64,000 nt of DNA, taken from assembly GCA_021014325.1 (NCBI GenBank), contig CM037464.1, positions 9,145,127 to 9,209,126 on the forward strand, read 5' to 3'. The position numbers and the translations under genes were made by a program. This document shows, in pieces, positions 1 through 11,956 of the stretch. Source of the stretch: Plazaster borealis (taxonomy: Eukaryota > Echinodermata > Asteroidea > Forcipulatida > Labidiasteridae). Within the stretch, counting starts at the first letter, position 1. Every line of letters starts with the position of its first letter. Under the pieces are notes generated by a model, which saw nothing but the letters and a program-made list of their open reading frames with translations, made no database searches and was not told the DNA's origin.

Positions 1-1503
1 TGGCGGAGAGTGGAGATGCTTCAATGTTCTCCATGAGCAACACCGTTTCAGCTGGCTGCGGGACTGTAGGAATCGATGCTTGCAAGGGTAAACGGCTCAG
101 TGCGTCGGCGTTGGCATGTGCATCCGTGGGCTTAAATACAAGTGTATATTCGTAAGCAGCTAAAGTCAGTGCCCAACGCTGAATACGTGCTGAAGCTTGG
201 GGTGGGACAGCACGTTCCTCGTTGAACAAACTGAGCAAAGGCTTGTGGTCTGTCACTAGTGTGAAGTGGCGTCCATAGATATATGAATGAAATCGTGTCA
301 CTCCAAAAACACACGCCAAACCCTCCTTTTCAATTTGGGCATACTTTTTCTCTGCTGGAGCGAGGGTGCGCGAAGCAAACCCAATGGGCCTTTCAGAGCC
401 GTCGGGCATGCGATGGGCAAGGACCGCACCAATCCCATATTGGGACGCGTCACATGACACAACAATGTCTTTCAAGGGGTCGAAATGTACCAACAACTGC
501 GGAGAGAAGTAAATCCTTTGATGCTTGGAAAGCGCTCTTTTCTGCAGTACCCCATCTCCATTGGACATCCTTACGCAATAATCGATATAAGGCAGCTAAC
601 GTGGTGGAAAGCTGAGGCAGGAATTTGCCATAGTAAGTTAGTAGCCCTAGGTAGGCCCTCAGTTCGGTGACATTAGTAGGTGCTGGTGCATTGCGGATCG
701 CTTTGACCTTGTCGGCTGTTGGGTGCAAACCTTGGGCATCAATGGTATGCCCAAGATACACCACAGAAGGGGTCATGAAAGTACATTTACTCAGCTTGAG
801 GCGTAATCCAGCCTGTTCCAAGCGCAACAGCACGGTGGAGAGCGTTGCAATATGGGACTGGTCATCTGTCCCTGATATCAGAATGTCGTCCAAGTAGACG
901 ATCACATGTGGAATTCCTTGAAGGATATTCTCCATAGTGCGCTGAAAAATGGCTGGAGCTGAAGCAATTCCGAATGGGAGGCGGGTATAACGGAATAACC
1001 CCTTGTGAGTGTTTATTACCACATAGTTGCGAGATTCTTCATCCAATATCAGTTGCTGGTAAGCTTGCGAGAGGTCCAGCTTAGTGAATTTCTGTCCACC
1101 AGCCAGGGATGCGAACAAATCCTCGATTTTGGAATCGGATACTTATCAAGCTTGGACACTTGATTAACAGTTAGTTTATAATCACCGCAGATTCTTACGG
1201 ATGACTTATCTGCCTTCATTACAGGCACAATAGGGGCAGCCCATTCTGAGAACTCAACTGGTTCTAAAATTCCAGCAGTGCGAAGGCGGTCAAGTTCGTT
1301 CTCTACTAGTTCTCGCATAGCATACGGCACCGATCGTGCCTTACAAAAACGTGGTTGTACATCCTTGTCTACATAAATCTTAGCAGTAGCACCTTTCAAA
1401 GTACCCAACTCGTCCTTAAACACTGCAGCATGCCTCTCCAATACATCATCCATGTTGCTTGTACCATGTAACACATTGAGTTGTTGCCAATCCAACTTAA
1501 TGT
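1..1503 (-). pseudogene. pol of gypsy element (reverse transcriptase and RNase H), frameshifted
   Basis: Three minus-strand frames cover pol. Frame 1049-1495 holds the N-terminal RT fingers (GILEPVEFSEWAAPIVPV, then DKYPIPK). Frame 450-1118 holds RT motif A (LDLSQAY), LPFGIASAPAIFQRTM and the catalytic YLDD box, followed by the thumb and connection. Below about 450 the RNase H domain is visible, with TDHKPL near 235-255, and runs to the window edge. The frame changes near 1120 and near 515. The first lies in a short A run and both look like single-base losses. Integrase is not in the window. RT and RNase H would copy the element RNA in cytoplasmic particles. Either decay or sequencing error could explain the breaks. 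Confidence 0.88.
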
Positions 1504-1506
1504 TAT

Positions 1507-2709
1507 CTAGCCAGTTTCGACCAAGGAGGCTTGGGCCACTTCCTTTACCACAAGTAGTGGCAACTCAAAGGCTTGAGAGTTGTGTGCAACCTCCACATTG
1601 AATTGACCAAGAGTCGTAACAAGTTCACCCGTGTATGTTCGCAGATTTACCTCAGATGGACTAAGTTGCTTGTTAGGCCACAAACACTTGAAAATTTGCT
1701 CTGACACCAGTGATAACGATGCACCTGTATCCACCTCCATTACCAAGTCCTTATTGTCCACCAACAAGTTGACTCGTATTGGTTTCATCCCCGGTCGATT
1801 AGTCGAACAAGTGAAGAGTGAGTACACAGGATTGTCATAATTAGTGCACTGTCCATCGGTGTCATTGGACGTTGGTGAGGCCTGCATGTTCTTTACATGT
1901 TGTGAAGATTGATCGCTTTTATCATTACTGCGGCAAACACTGGCAATGTGGCCTTTCTTTTGGCACTTGAAACAAGTATTGTACCTAAATCTGCACTTAT
2001 CTGATGAGTGGTTGTCTTTCCCACAACGATAACAGGGTTGTGTTTTGTACCTCGGCTTATTCGTACTCACTTGACCTTGATTTGGAGATTTCCATGTTGA
2101 TATGGAGTTGTCATGATACACCTTGTTCACTGCATTGCTATTATCATTGCTGGTTTGTTGTGCTACCTGCATTTCTTTCATGTCTTTGACATTCTTAGTT
2201 GCGGTTTCAAAACTTTGTGCTATTGTCAAAGCCTTTTCCAGAGTAAGTGTCTTCTCAGTCAATAGCTTTTGCTGAATGCGGTCATTCCGTACACCACAGA
2301 CGAGTCTATCACGTAGCATATCATTTAGGGAGGTGCCATAATTGCAAAAGTTGGCAATAGAACGAAGAGCAGCAACATATTGAGCAATGGACTCTCCTTC
2401 CTCCCGAAAACGGCTGTTGAACTTCAAACGTTGCACTATTTCAGATGGTACTGGATTGTGATGTTTAGTCATTATTTTGACCAACTCATCGTACGGCTTG
2501 TCCCCAGGTTTGTCAGGAGAGACCAGGCTTCGCAGAAGTTTGTATGAGTCGGGGCCAATAACAGTTAATAGAACGGCTTGTTTCTTGGCCAATGTGGTTA
2601 CATCGTTCGCTACGAAGTAATGTTCTAACCTTTCAACGTAGTGTGTCCAGTCCTCCGTTCCCTCGCGAAATTCGTTGATTTTACCGATCAGGGCAGCCAT
2701 TACGAACAC
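1507..2709 (-). CDS. Gag-protease polyprotein of gypsy element
   Basis: This 400-residue frame starts at the first ATG or at a second ATG four codons on. Residues 1-175 look like a retrotransposon capsid region (WTHYVERLEHYF near 21-32, then a helical segment). Two CCHC zinc knuckles follow at about 226-239 (CYRCGKDNHSSDKC) and 246-259 (CFKCQKKGHIASVC), typical of nucleocapsids that bind the element's RNA. The retropepsin active site is DTGAS at 327-331. The frame stops about 70 residues after the active site, where a one-base loss in an A run would shift it away from the pol frame. Gag and protease in one frame is normal for many gypsy elements. Expression would be driven by the adjacent LTR. 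Confidence 0.9.
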   Translation of the reverse strand: MFVMAALIGKINEFREGTEDWTHYVERLEHYFVANDVTTLAKKQAVLLTVIGPDSYKLLRSLVSPDKPGDKPYDELVKIMTKHHNPVPSEIVQRLKFNSRFREEGESIAQYVAALRSIANFCNYGTSLNDMLRDRLVCGVRNDRIQQKLLTEKTLTLEKALTIAQSFETATKNVKDMKEMQVAQQTSNDNSNAVNKVYHDNSISTWKSPNQGQVSTNKPRYKTQPCYRCGKDNHSSDKCRFRYNTCFKCQKKGHIASVCRSNDKSDQSSQHVKNMQASPTSNDTDGQCTNYDNPVYSLFTCSTNRPGMKPIRVNLLVDNKDLVMEVDTGASLSLVSEQIFKCLWPNKQLSPSEVNLRTYTGELVTTLGQFNVEVAHNSQAFELPLLVVKEVAQASLVETG

Positions 2710-2730
2710 TGAACAGATTATTCCTCGTCG

Positions 2731-2874
2731 CCACCATGTAAAGTTTCATATCCTACTCATGTACATGGTGCTGCTGCAAACCTTACTACATTGAAGATTG
2801 TATCTCCACCATGTAAAGTTTCATATCCTACTCATGTACATGGTGCTGCTGCAATCCTTACTACATTGAAGATT
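2731..2874. repeat. 75-bp-period direct duplication
   Basis: Positions 2731-2799 and 2806-2874 are identical except for one base, joined by a 6-base spacer. The short string TATCTCCACCATGTAA recurs a third time near 2912-2928. This looks like an internal LTR duplication. Confidence 0.85.
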
Positions 2875-3256
2875 AATGTCTTTATACTAGGACTTGCCCA
2901 AGTCTATTGTTGTATCTCCACCATGTAATAGACTTGGGCAAGTCCTAGTATAAAGACATTACACTTATTATCACCTTAATGTTAAAAGACATTGTACTCA
3001 GTGTAACACCTGTAGCACACTGCTTACGAACATGTTGCACTTTTGTCTGCAAATTTTGTTTTGTCACTAGTTTATTACTGCTCCTCACACTCAGTTGTGT
3101 AGTGACCCACTTGCATTTGATGATTTTCTGGGTTATGTTATTTGGCACCTTAACTATTTGCATTTGGTTATTGGTCGTTTGCATCTATGGGGCTAGTATT
3201 CTAATGTCATGTGCTGTGCTGTGCTGTGCTTTTCCAATCAATCAACCATCGTGACA
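2737..3256 (-). repeat. Candidate 5' LTR of the gypsy element
   Basis: On the minus strand the segment begins TGTCACG and ends TTTACA, the usual TG...CA ends, and abuts the TGG primer-binding site. Inside are a TATA-like box (GTATAAAG), a 69-bp direct repeat (2731-2799 and 2806-2874, one mismatch) and a 34-bp perfect inverted repeat. The outer end is a guess, because the partner LTR is outside the window. A shorter alternative (2737-2923) would also have TG...CA ends. Confidence 0.5.
2875..2960. repeat. 34-bp perfect inverted repeat (hairpin)
   Basis: The arm at 2875-2908 is the exact reverse complement of 2927-2960, with an 18-base loop. Each arm carries the TATA-like motif, so the TATA box is present on both strands here. 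Confidence 0.92.
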
Positions 3257-3881
3257 GTTGTAGGCAGACCATGGTATTACGGCATGCTTTTGTTTCCTGG
3301 TGGCCAATTTGCTGTTTTGGCAAAAATTGTTAGGGTTAAGACAGTCTTGTGATTTTAAACAAGCTGTAATCATTATATACATGTTATACTTGAACTTGGT
3401 ATGATTTGGTACCATTGCCATACATGTAGCTCCCATAATTTTCATGAGGCTATGATTCCAAAAAGTGTTTCATAGGTGGAAGTGCAACTGTATATTATGT
3501 GAAACATTTTTAAATTGTCACTTTATTAACTAAACATTGAGGTAAAGTTGACATGGTAGGTGCCTTCATAATACATGTTTGGTTTCTAAATACATATGGC
3601 ATAATCCATCAATGATCAAATGAACCCAGGTTTTTTGGCCTAGGCTTAGGGTCAGGTGTATCAAATTTAAGGGTCAGCTGGCATGTCAGGTGTACCCTGC
3701 TTCCGTTGTTTTAGTAACTGGCTTGCCTAAACATTCAGTATTACATGTAATAGCATAAATAAAACCAGTTGTTTTGTACAAAGTTGCATCAATTCACAAC
3801 TTCACGAAAGTTTGAATTAAAGGCAATAAAGATTTCTGATAAATTATAGCCGGTACTATGCAATTCAAAATTTAAACCTAC
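3257..3881. other. Intergenic or intronic stretch, nothing recognised
   Basis: This lies between the gypsy LTR and the last visible SRCR exon, presumably within the next intron of the SRCR gene. It has no conserved protein similarity, RNA gene or clear repeat. Confidence 0.5.
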
Positions 3882-4196
3882 TTGTGCAAATTACGCCTGC
3901 ATTGGTGTCCGGTGTGCAACTTTCACTAACGTTCATCCATGGCCCATGGTCACACATTTCCACCCCTTGTTCATTCCCTTGACATGACACCTCATCCAGA
4001 ATAAACTGTCCAGTGCTTGCTCCAAAGGCTGAGCCCCTCTTGGAGGCATTTGCTGATGGGTAACCAAGCTGTTTGCAAACCACCTGGGCATCCTTTATAT
4101 CCCAGTCTGTGTCACAGACAGTACCCCATTTTCCATCATGAAAGATTTCCAGCCGACCTTCAAGTGGATGGGTACTACCAGAAAGCCTAACCTTGC
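3882..4196 (-). CDS. SRCR-domain gene, exon 4 (second SRCR domain)
   Basis: A complete scavenger receptor cysteine-rich domain in one exon of 315 nt (105 codons). Diagnostic motifs are VRLSG, GRLEIFHDGKWGTVC, DAQVVCKQLGY, the SAFGASTGQFILDEVSC stretch and AGVIC. Six cysteines are present, the set shared by group A domains. The exon is flanked on the minus strand by a pyrimidine-rich acceptor ending in CTAG and by a donor GTAGGT. Both ends are phase 1, so the module is symmetrical and joins in frame to exon 3. It covers residues about 141-245 of the assembled protein. SRCR domains bind proteins, polysaccharides or microbial surfaces, and here the domain is expected outside the cell. The exon ends inside a codon, so at least one more exon lies to the left, probably off the window. 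Confidence 0.93.
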
Positions 4197-6058
4197 CTAG
4201 GAAATAAAATGATATAAGGTAGAAAATAAGTATTAAGCCATGCTAAATGCACTTTTCTAGAAGCAATCTCAATTTTGATGACCACACTACTGTCTAACCA
4301 TATATGCAGCTAGCAATTTAATATTATTGTACATGCATCAACACATAGGCCTACAGTTTTGGCACTTAACTGTTGTAACCATACACAACACATGTAATGA
4401 ACTGTTTCAATTGTTTGGTCAACTAAAATGCTTTATTTGGAAACCGAAAGTATGTAGTTTTAAAAAATAGGTTCCAAACTGAGCACACTATGGGTTTATA
4501 AGGTATCAATATATACCAGTTAAACCAATTGTTCTACAACACCCAAAATGCTGCCATTTGCGAGAAATTGACCTCATTCTAATTTTGGTTTGCCAAATCA
4601 AAATGAGCTCAATGATCGAGCTTTTCTCAGTGTAACATGGTCTGTACTTGGATTATAGCAGATGTACTCAGTGTATCAATCTGATTTTGAACTATCATGT
4701 GAACAGTTTAACAATATTTTCTTTGCTAATAATTTGAACTCCCAGGTCAGGCACTTCTATTGCTCACTCATCCTGTTGGCAAGATTTTCCTTTTTCTGTG
4801 TGTAAGGTTTCAGTTTCTGGCTCCAACAATTTCTGTGTATAAGGTTTTAGTTCCAACAATAAGAGAGATTACGCTCAAATAGAACTTGAAACACATTGAA
4901 ATATTAGGTTCAGGCATTTTGCATACTTTGCAAAAACTAAATGTCTCATTAAACCTCTAGTCCCTCCACCGCCCGAATTTGCTGAAAAGATGTTTAGTTT
5001 TCAAGACTCTTGCAGTAAATTAACAGAATCATGGTTCAAATTTGAAAAGATACCCAAGGCTTGTTAAATTTACGTTAAATTGTTGTTCTTTTTGTTAATT
5101 TTGTCCTTGAATAACAGATTGTTTCAAGTTCAGAAGTGATAAGTCCCTACTCGAAATTTGTTTATGGCCAAGGTTAAAATGAACAGTAATAGTTTTTGAA
5201 GGCTTTTACCTGGCATCAAATGCTCATATTGGTATACTGCTACAGCCTTAGTTATTGACACTATCATCATGATGAAACTGGAAAATTACATCTTTGGTTA
5301 CAAATGAGCGTGGTGTTGGTAAGAGCTACATTATTTCATCATCATTAGCATTAACATTTTACAAGTAAACTGTGAAGGGGGGAAATAAAAAATGATCAGA
5401 TATAAACGATTGCCATTGACTTGACCAACACGTACCAATGACTATCTAGTTTTATTTTGATGTTACTTTTATTTCTACAAACACAAGTTGGTGAGCTTTT
5501 CCTCCTACTAAATGTGGCGCATGCGCGGTCCAGTGGCTAAAAGGTTAAAATTGTCAATTGATGGCATTTTTTGGGTGGAAGAAGTAATTTTGGTGGAGCA
5601 AGGAATTTAAAGAAGGAAGAGATTGTTGAAATTGTGTCTGATAAATTGTACTGTTAAGTTTCAGCCTCTCCATTTGGGGTACGCTAGGCCCCTAAAATAT
5701 TCGTCTTATTCCGACCATGCAAGGCCCCTATTCCAAGAAAGCCGCTTGGAAAATAGCACTTCTGCAGCAATGGTCTAATTGTGACGGGCATAGCCTGTGT
5801 TGCAGGACTCTAGTCCAGTGAACTGTTACTCAAAATTTTCCAGCTTTTTCTAAAATTATATTGAATTTATTTGGTTACATTTATTTTGATCATATGGCAA
5901 AGAGAGTTTATTGAGGTCCCTGCCTATTTTTGTTTTTATTTCAAGAGGCTGTGATGAGACTTTAAACTATTTTTGCACTTAAATATTTTGGAATATGTAA
6001 CTTTTAGCAATGGACTTTTATTAGTAGTGGGGTTCACCATTAGATTTGCACAACCTAC
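4197..6058 (-). other. Intron 3 of SRCR gene
   Basis: A 1.86-kb intron between donor GTAGGT at 6058 and the acceptor at 4198. No gene or clear transposon is seen. A weak duplication of about 45 bp lies at 4790-4860 (TTTCTGTGTRTAAGGTTT twice). Confidence 0.75.
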
Positions 6059-6188
6059 CATTGCAAATTACACCAGCATCTTCAGTATGTGCACAATTAT
6101 GTTGGCTCAATCCTCTATTCGGACAATCAACTAATCTAGCCTCACTTCCAAGGCAAGCCATGTCATCCAAAGTTATTGCACCAGTACC
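6059..6188 (-). CDS. SRCR-domain gene, exon 3 (second half of first SRCR domain)
   Basis: 130 nt encoding the C-terminal half of an SRCR domain: [36 protein letters not shown]. These are the conserved LDdvxCxGxE, LxxC and CxHxEDAGVxC motifs. Acceptor CTCTAG precedes GGT in phase 0 and donor GTAGGT follows in phase 1. It therefore fits exon 2 (phase 0 end) and exon 4 (phase 1 start) exactly. Residues are about 98-140. Too short to be picked out by open frame alone; it was found from the domain pattern and splice sites. Confidence 0.9.
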
Positions 6189-6527
6189 CTAGAGAGACAA
6201 AAAAAACGCAACAAACAGTACATGAACAATTTCACATAGCATGAAATATAGGCTTTAAAGTTTGAGTATCAACAGAGTAAGGGTTGCTAAGTAGTAAGCC
6301 TACCGTACACAAAGTGGTTTCCCCCCCTGTTTTTTGGGGGGAGGAGGGGGTTCTGAGCGGGAGGGGGAGGAGGGAGGGGGAGGAGGGTTCTTTTTCGGTA
6401 AAATGAAGTGTATGTCTATATCCAATGAAACCATTTTGGGTTTGTAAGACCATTGCAAACAAACAAACACAAAACAAAATTAATAAGACAAAATAATGAT
6501 AACAATTACAAAACAATAATTCAATTG

Positions 6528-7565
6528 GTAGGATGGGTTACCCTATTACCGTGGTGGTTAGGACGTTTTTCTATTAGAATTTTAAAAAATCAGCAACCTA
6601 TAAAAAGTGTCCAGTTATTATTATTGTTGAAGTATTACTTTCCACTTTGACATAAAAATCATACATCGTTTGTCTGATTAAATTCGTCCACTAAGTCTCT
6701 GAAAGTGTGCATGCGCCCGGAGTGATTCTGGAGGTGAGCCTCCTATTATCGTGGTAATCAGAAATAATTTTTTTAATTGAACTATCTCTACTTAAAGGAG
6801 CTAAATCCAAAGATAATATTCAAATGTTTACCTAATACTGGGATTACGATGTTTAACTTCCCAGCAGATGGAACTTTTTTGAACTTTTAGGCATTTTAAT
6901 AACCGAGTACCGACAATTTCCTTCGTCACCCCTGCGCTCTATTTTGGACCAATCCAAAGATGTAGATTTCAAGCGCAAAGTAGTAATCCGCGCAAGTTAA
7001 AACATAACTGCGCAAGTTTGGAAATTGCGTGCATTGGCCTGCTACAGGTATTGTACTTGTGCAAGCACGTCTGTAATTTGAGCGAGTTTTTTACTTTGTG
7101 TGTTAAACTTACATATTGAGGGCGCCCTTTGCAAAGGTGCTGAATTTTGTAGCCTTTTTAGTTTTCTATCCTTATTTGGACGGCAGACATTGGTTTACGT
7201 TTTTGAGGTGAAACTACGTACTTTCGATGTCAATCTTTTTTTTTTACCGTGGAACAGGATCTGGGCACCGATATTTCAATGCACAGAACAACATTTAAGG
7301 TAGAAATGTTAATGATATAATGGCACTTTTGACAGACACGGTCAGCGAAAATTTGTCCAGTCGGTAAAATAGCGTTTTTTTTCAGAATTATTTATATTTA
7401 AAACATTTCCGCAACATTTCATTTTTTATATTTTTACAAGATCGGTAGAGGGTTGTTGGCTATCGATTAAGCGTATGAAAGGCGTCTATCGATGACGTTT
7501 TGACAACGAATTTTCTGCTACCACGGTATTAGGAGACCCACGGTAATAGGAGGCTTGACTATACT
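6528..7565 (+). mobile_element. Non-autonomous TIR element, family B, copy 1
   Basis: About 1.04 kb, closely matched in reverse orientation by 10219-11379. The imperfect ends share the inverted motif CCTATTACCGTGG, followed outward by GTAGGATGG (left) and, inverted, GTATAGTCAAG (right). It has no transposase frame. A further CCTATTATCGTGG copy sits inside near 6739. Exact ends and target duplication are uncertain. Confidence 0.75.
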
Positions 7566-7569
7566 GCTT

Positions 7570-7800
7570 CCCTGCACGTGCCCCTCCCCCAAAAAAAACA
7601 TTCCAGGTGCCCCCAACGAAAAAATCCCTATAGTGCTCACACACAAAAAAAAGAACATAAGAGGACGTGCCCCCCCCCCCCTGCAGCAACCTCCTTCCAA
7701 AATAGAAGCATTACTCCCACCACTGACGAACCCATTCCCCCCGCCCCCGCCCCCGCCCCCCCCCTCCCCACTGAAGAAAAGCAATGCCCCCCCCCCCTAA
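7570..7800. repeat. C-rich low-complexity tract
   Basis: Dense C runs with A-rich spacers. They generate proline-rich (plus) and glycine-rich (minus) open frames that are compositional artefacts. Confidence 0.85.
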
Positions 7801-7813
7801 AAAGTCCAGGCTA

Positions 7814-8095
<282 letters not shown>

Positions 8096-8731
8096 TTATT
8101 GTTTACATTCGCATCACTAGCCTACCCATCGTTTCATCAATGAACAGCTACATCGGAACTTTCGTTTTGGGGTTTCAAACACACCAAGTCCCCTCAATTT
8201 GAGCAATGTTCGATAATAAATGGTCATTTCTCCCACTGTGGGATAGATCCAAAATGAGAGAGCATTTTAACTCTCTTTGATTTTTGCTCATAATGTTTTT
8301 AATCTCCTTTTAATCAAGTTTTCTTGTTTTGCTTTGCTTGTGGCCCTATTTGTCTTTTATCCGCATGTCTCCTTAAGTGAGTCGAGTTTGCTTCACATTT
8401 TGTATTTAGGTTATTGTACATAACTTTGTAGTAGAGGATTTTATTGGGTCTGACACATCTATGAAGACAGTTTTTAAAACTTTTGTCTTGACCCAGACAA
8501 TTTTAAAAATCCATATATGTACTTTTGTCCGAAGATTTGAAATAAAAAAAAATAAAAAATTAAAATGGGCGCTGCAATTCAAATCCGCTTTTATAATAAT
8601 GTTTCAACCCAAAAATTTTTTTTGCCTAAACCATTACTAGGCTTACCTATCTAACATCTGGCAGGCATGCTCATGTTGAGGTATCACGATTACGTATAAA
8701 AAGGCAAACAAGATCGACTTTTATAAATTAA

Positions 8732-9095
8732 AGGAACGTTACAGAACTGGTAATTAAAATTTTCTTTAAGATCACAGATTTACATAAAACTTAGACGGTC
8801 TAATGATGATGATAGTAGAAAACATCCCTAGAAATATTTTTGTCTGAAATGCCATATTTGATGAGAAATAAATAAAACTAATTTCCGATTAGAGTTTATC
8901 GCTCATGAGCGTTTTATTCATGCATTGTATAACACATGCAAATGTGTAATCGGTTTTTCACTATTTTCTGACCCAGATGGCCGATTGATCTCAAACTTCT
9001 ACAGGTTTGTGAGTTTATGTATATGGTGGATTATATAAAGTGCTTACACTGCCAGCAACTGTTTTGTTAGCAAAAACCAATTCTGTAATGTTCCT
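8732..9095. mobile_element. TTAA-flanked MITE (family D)
   Basis: 364 bp bounded by TTAA at 8728-8731 and 9096-9099. The left end AGGAACGTTACAGAACTGGT and the right end, inverted AGGAACATTACAGAATTGGT, are near-identical terminal inverted repeats. Non-coding. Confidence 0.85.
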
Positions 9096-10218
9096 TTAAC
9101 ATAATTTGTAAAGCTATACAAAGTCACTGATAAGCTTCATTGCTCATCCTCTAAATTCATATCAGAAATCTTGTCAAAGTCGAAACTAAAGAAAACAGCA
9201 TTGCAACAGCTCCCTTTGGTTATGTACACACTTTCCAACTGGGGACCTTTATACAACCGGGTACATGTACCTTTACCCAACCGGGTACCTTTACCCAACC
9301 GTGAACCATATTGTCCTCTTTTGTTATCGGTTTGAATGTGTAGGCCCAACCGACGTTCCCTATACCCACCCAAACGCACCCGCGTAGGATACACACAATC
9401 AATACAAAGTAACGAAGCACTTATCCACATTTAAAATAATTACCTACGTGAAGTAAAACGCAGTTTGCATAAAACTGTCGGCGTATAGTTCGCAATTTGA
9501 GACTTCGAACCGAATGTTGGATGTGAAAACAATATTTCATTTTCTCATAACTTTCATTGCAAGTCTTAAATGCATCGTACACGTTTGGTAATTATACTCA
9601 AAATATATATTAGCATAAAAACTGACTTGGCAACGGGCAACAGAGAGCTGTTGATAGTTAGTATAAAACATTGTGAGAAACGACTCCCTCTGAACCTCCA
9701 TGCTCTGAAGTAACGTAGTTTTTGAGAAAGAGGTATTTTCTATGAGGGGCCGTTTATGACTAAATGAGCAGTTACAAATATATAAGAGCAAAACCATATA
9801 TATAAGAGCAAACCCATATATATAAGAGCAAACCCATATATATAAGAGCAAACCCATATATATAAGAGCAAACCCATATATAAAAGACGAATACAAATAT
9901 ATAAAAGACCACCTAAAATATATAAAGGATCAAAGACGAATATATAAAGGACCATTGACAAATATATAAAGGATCAAAACTCACACAACTAAATGTATAT
10001 TGAACAGCGCCCTCTGTATATTGGACATAGTTTCACATATTGAAGACATAACTGAACGCCCATAAATATAAAAGCAAAAACGTCTCATATAAAGGACGTC
10101 AACAGCCGTCAACGGTGGATGGGCCTATTAAATTGGGAACGAAAATCGAGCCGAAAATTGAGCCTTAGTCTGGCACTTTGCTAAGCGCACTCACGGGCCG
10201 GGTGGGACGCTGCATGTA

Positions 10219-11379
10219 GTATAGTCAAGTCTCATATTATCGTGGGTTCTCTTATTATCGTTGTACCAGATCATTCACTTTTTCGTTGTCAATACGTCAT
10301 CTACAGACGACTTTCATACGGTGAATCGATAGCCAAGAGTCCTTTACCGATCTGGTAAAAAAAAATTAAAAATGAAATGTTGCAGAAATGTTTTTTGAAA
10401 AACACGCTATTTTCCCGCGAACCGTTCGCTGACCATGTCTGTCAAAAGTGCCATCATTAAAATGTTTACCTTAAATGTTGTTCTGTGCATTGAAATATCA
10501 GTGCCCAGATCCTGTTCCACGTTTAAAGAAAGATTGACATCGAAAGTACGTATTTTCACTTCAAAATAACTTTAACTTGCGCGGATTACTACTTTGCGCT
10601 TGAAATCTACGTCATCGGATTGGTCCAAAATTGAGCGCAGGGGTGTCTAAGGAAACCGTCGGTACTCGGTAATTAAAATGCCTAAAAGATCAACATTTAT
10701 CCATCTGCTGGGAAGTTAAACATCGTAATCCCAGTGTAAGGTAAATTGTTGAATATTGTCTTTGGATTTAGCTCCTTTAAAGGCATCGTACACGTTTGGT
10801 TATCTCTGAAAATTTATGGCAATTGGTAAGAAGTACAGCAGCTTTGGACAGAATGCATTTTGAGAGACTTTTTACTTCGAAGGACTGCGGTTATGGAAAA
10901 ATATATCACTTTTTATCCCAAAAATATTTTGAATATTGAGATCAGAGTGTGTATTCCAATGCAGATTATTCTTCCTGCGTAGACATAACCCCTCCAGATT
11001 TTCGGCAAGGCTCAAAAACGCTACCACCTTTTGAAATTAAATTTTCACAGGTTAGTTTTATGGTATATCTACAACTGTATAGGATTGAAACAAACAATAG
11101 GCTCCAATTACCAAACGTGTACGATGCCTTTAATGTATATATAGTTCATAAGCAAATTATAACTGATGACCACGATAATGGGAGGCTCACCTCCGGAATC
11201 ACTCCGGGCGCCTGCACACTTTCAGAGACTTCGTGGACAAATTTAGTCAGACAAACGATGTATTTTTTTATGTCAAAGTAGAAAGTAATACTTCAACATT
11301 AATAATAACAGGACACTTTTTTTCATTATACTCGAAAATAAAGTCCCAACCCCCACGGTAATAGGGTAATCCATCCTAC
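10219..11379 (-). mobile_element. Non-autonomous TIR element, family B, copy 2
   Basis: Reverse-orientation copy of 6528-7565, lying inside the foldback element and itself interrupted by a TTAA MITE at 10781-11129. Conserved landmarks include the CGCCCGGAGTGATTC segment and the terminal CCTATTACCGTGG motif. Confidence 0.85.
10781..11129 (+). mobile_element. TTAA-flanked MITE (family C), copy 1
   Basis: 349 bp with perfect 20-bp terminal inverted repeats AGGCATCGTACACGTTTGGT, flanked by TTAA at 10777-10780 and 11130-11133. The related family B copy at 6528-7565 has a single TTAA at the matching place (near 6795), that is, the empty site. Confidence 0.92.
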
Positions 11380-11956
11380 TACATAGCAGCTGTACTACTA
11401 GCTACTAGATAGTATAACAATAGACCCTATGGTATAATGTAGCACTCCTCCGCAGAGAGGCGGCCGAGCTGTACTTTTGTGTCTCATCCTTAAAAACTGT
11501 AAAACCCCTTCAATTAAAAAAATGTCTGTGCCTATCACAGATGTTGTTGAGAACTTGCTATCTCACCCTAGGCTTAGAGAATTCCGGACAACGAACAACT
11601 ATCAGATTTAGTCTCCCATCTGAATCTGTTGATAGCTCAGTCTCTCATACTCATACTCATAGTGTTCATGCAGTCCTTGCACCCGATGCAAAATTCAACG
11701 CAATACTTTAATGCACTTCATCGTAGTAAGCCACTCCTCCGAACGATAATACAACACTCCTAATACAACAAGACAATCTTCTAGCCGTCTTTTATTTAAT
11801 TCACTTATATTAACATTTTTGGTGTGCAGGTGCCTATGAGCGTCCTGTGTATGACTTACACAGTTGTTGAAAACAATTGTCAACATTCGGCGCAGCTTCA
11901 CCCAATAGCCGACGCGACGTCAACTTCGATGTATACTACTTGTGTGTGTGGGGAGG

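Larger units (their letters stand above)
1..2736 (-). mobile_element. Ty3/gypsy LTR retrotransposon, internal region, truncated by window edge
   Basis: Read on the minus strand, the order is primer-binding site, gag with zinc knuckles, aspartic protease, reverse transcriptase and RNase H. This protease-RT-RNase H order is that of Ty3/gypsy elements, and integrase would lie beyond position 1. Just inside the LTR the minus strand reads TGGTGGCGACGAGG, starting with TGG as a tRNA-primed site does. The pol frame is broken at three places (near 1535, 1120 and 515), each consistent with loss of one base, so this copy is probably inactive unless the breaks are assembly errors. It is described only and not reconstructed. 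Confidence 0.93.

Noticed and set aside
2945..3254. Hydrophobic 91-residue plus-strand frame
   Set aside because: It overlaps the candidate LTR and the hairpin and has no known family features.
9537..9961. Tyrosine-rich frames of IYMGLLLYIW type, and their mirror at 12499-12801
   Set aside because: Translations of the 20-bp subterminal array of the foldback-like element.
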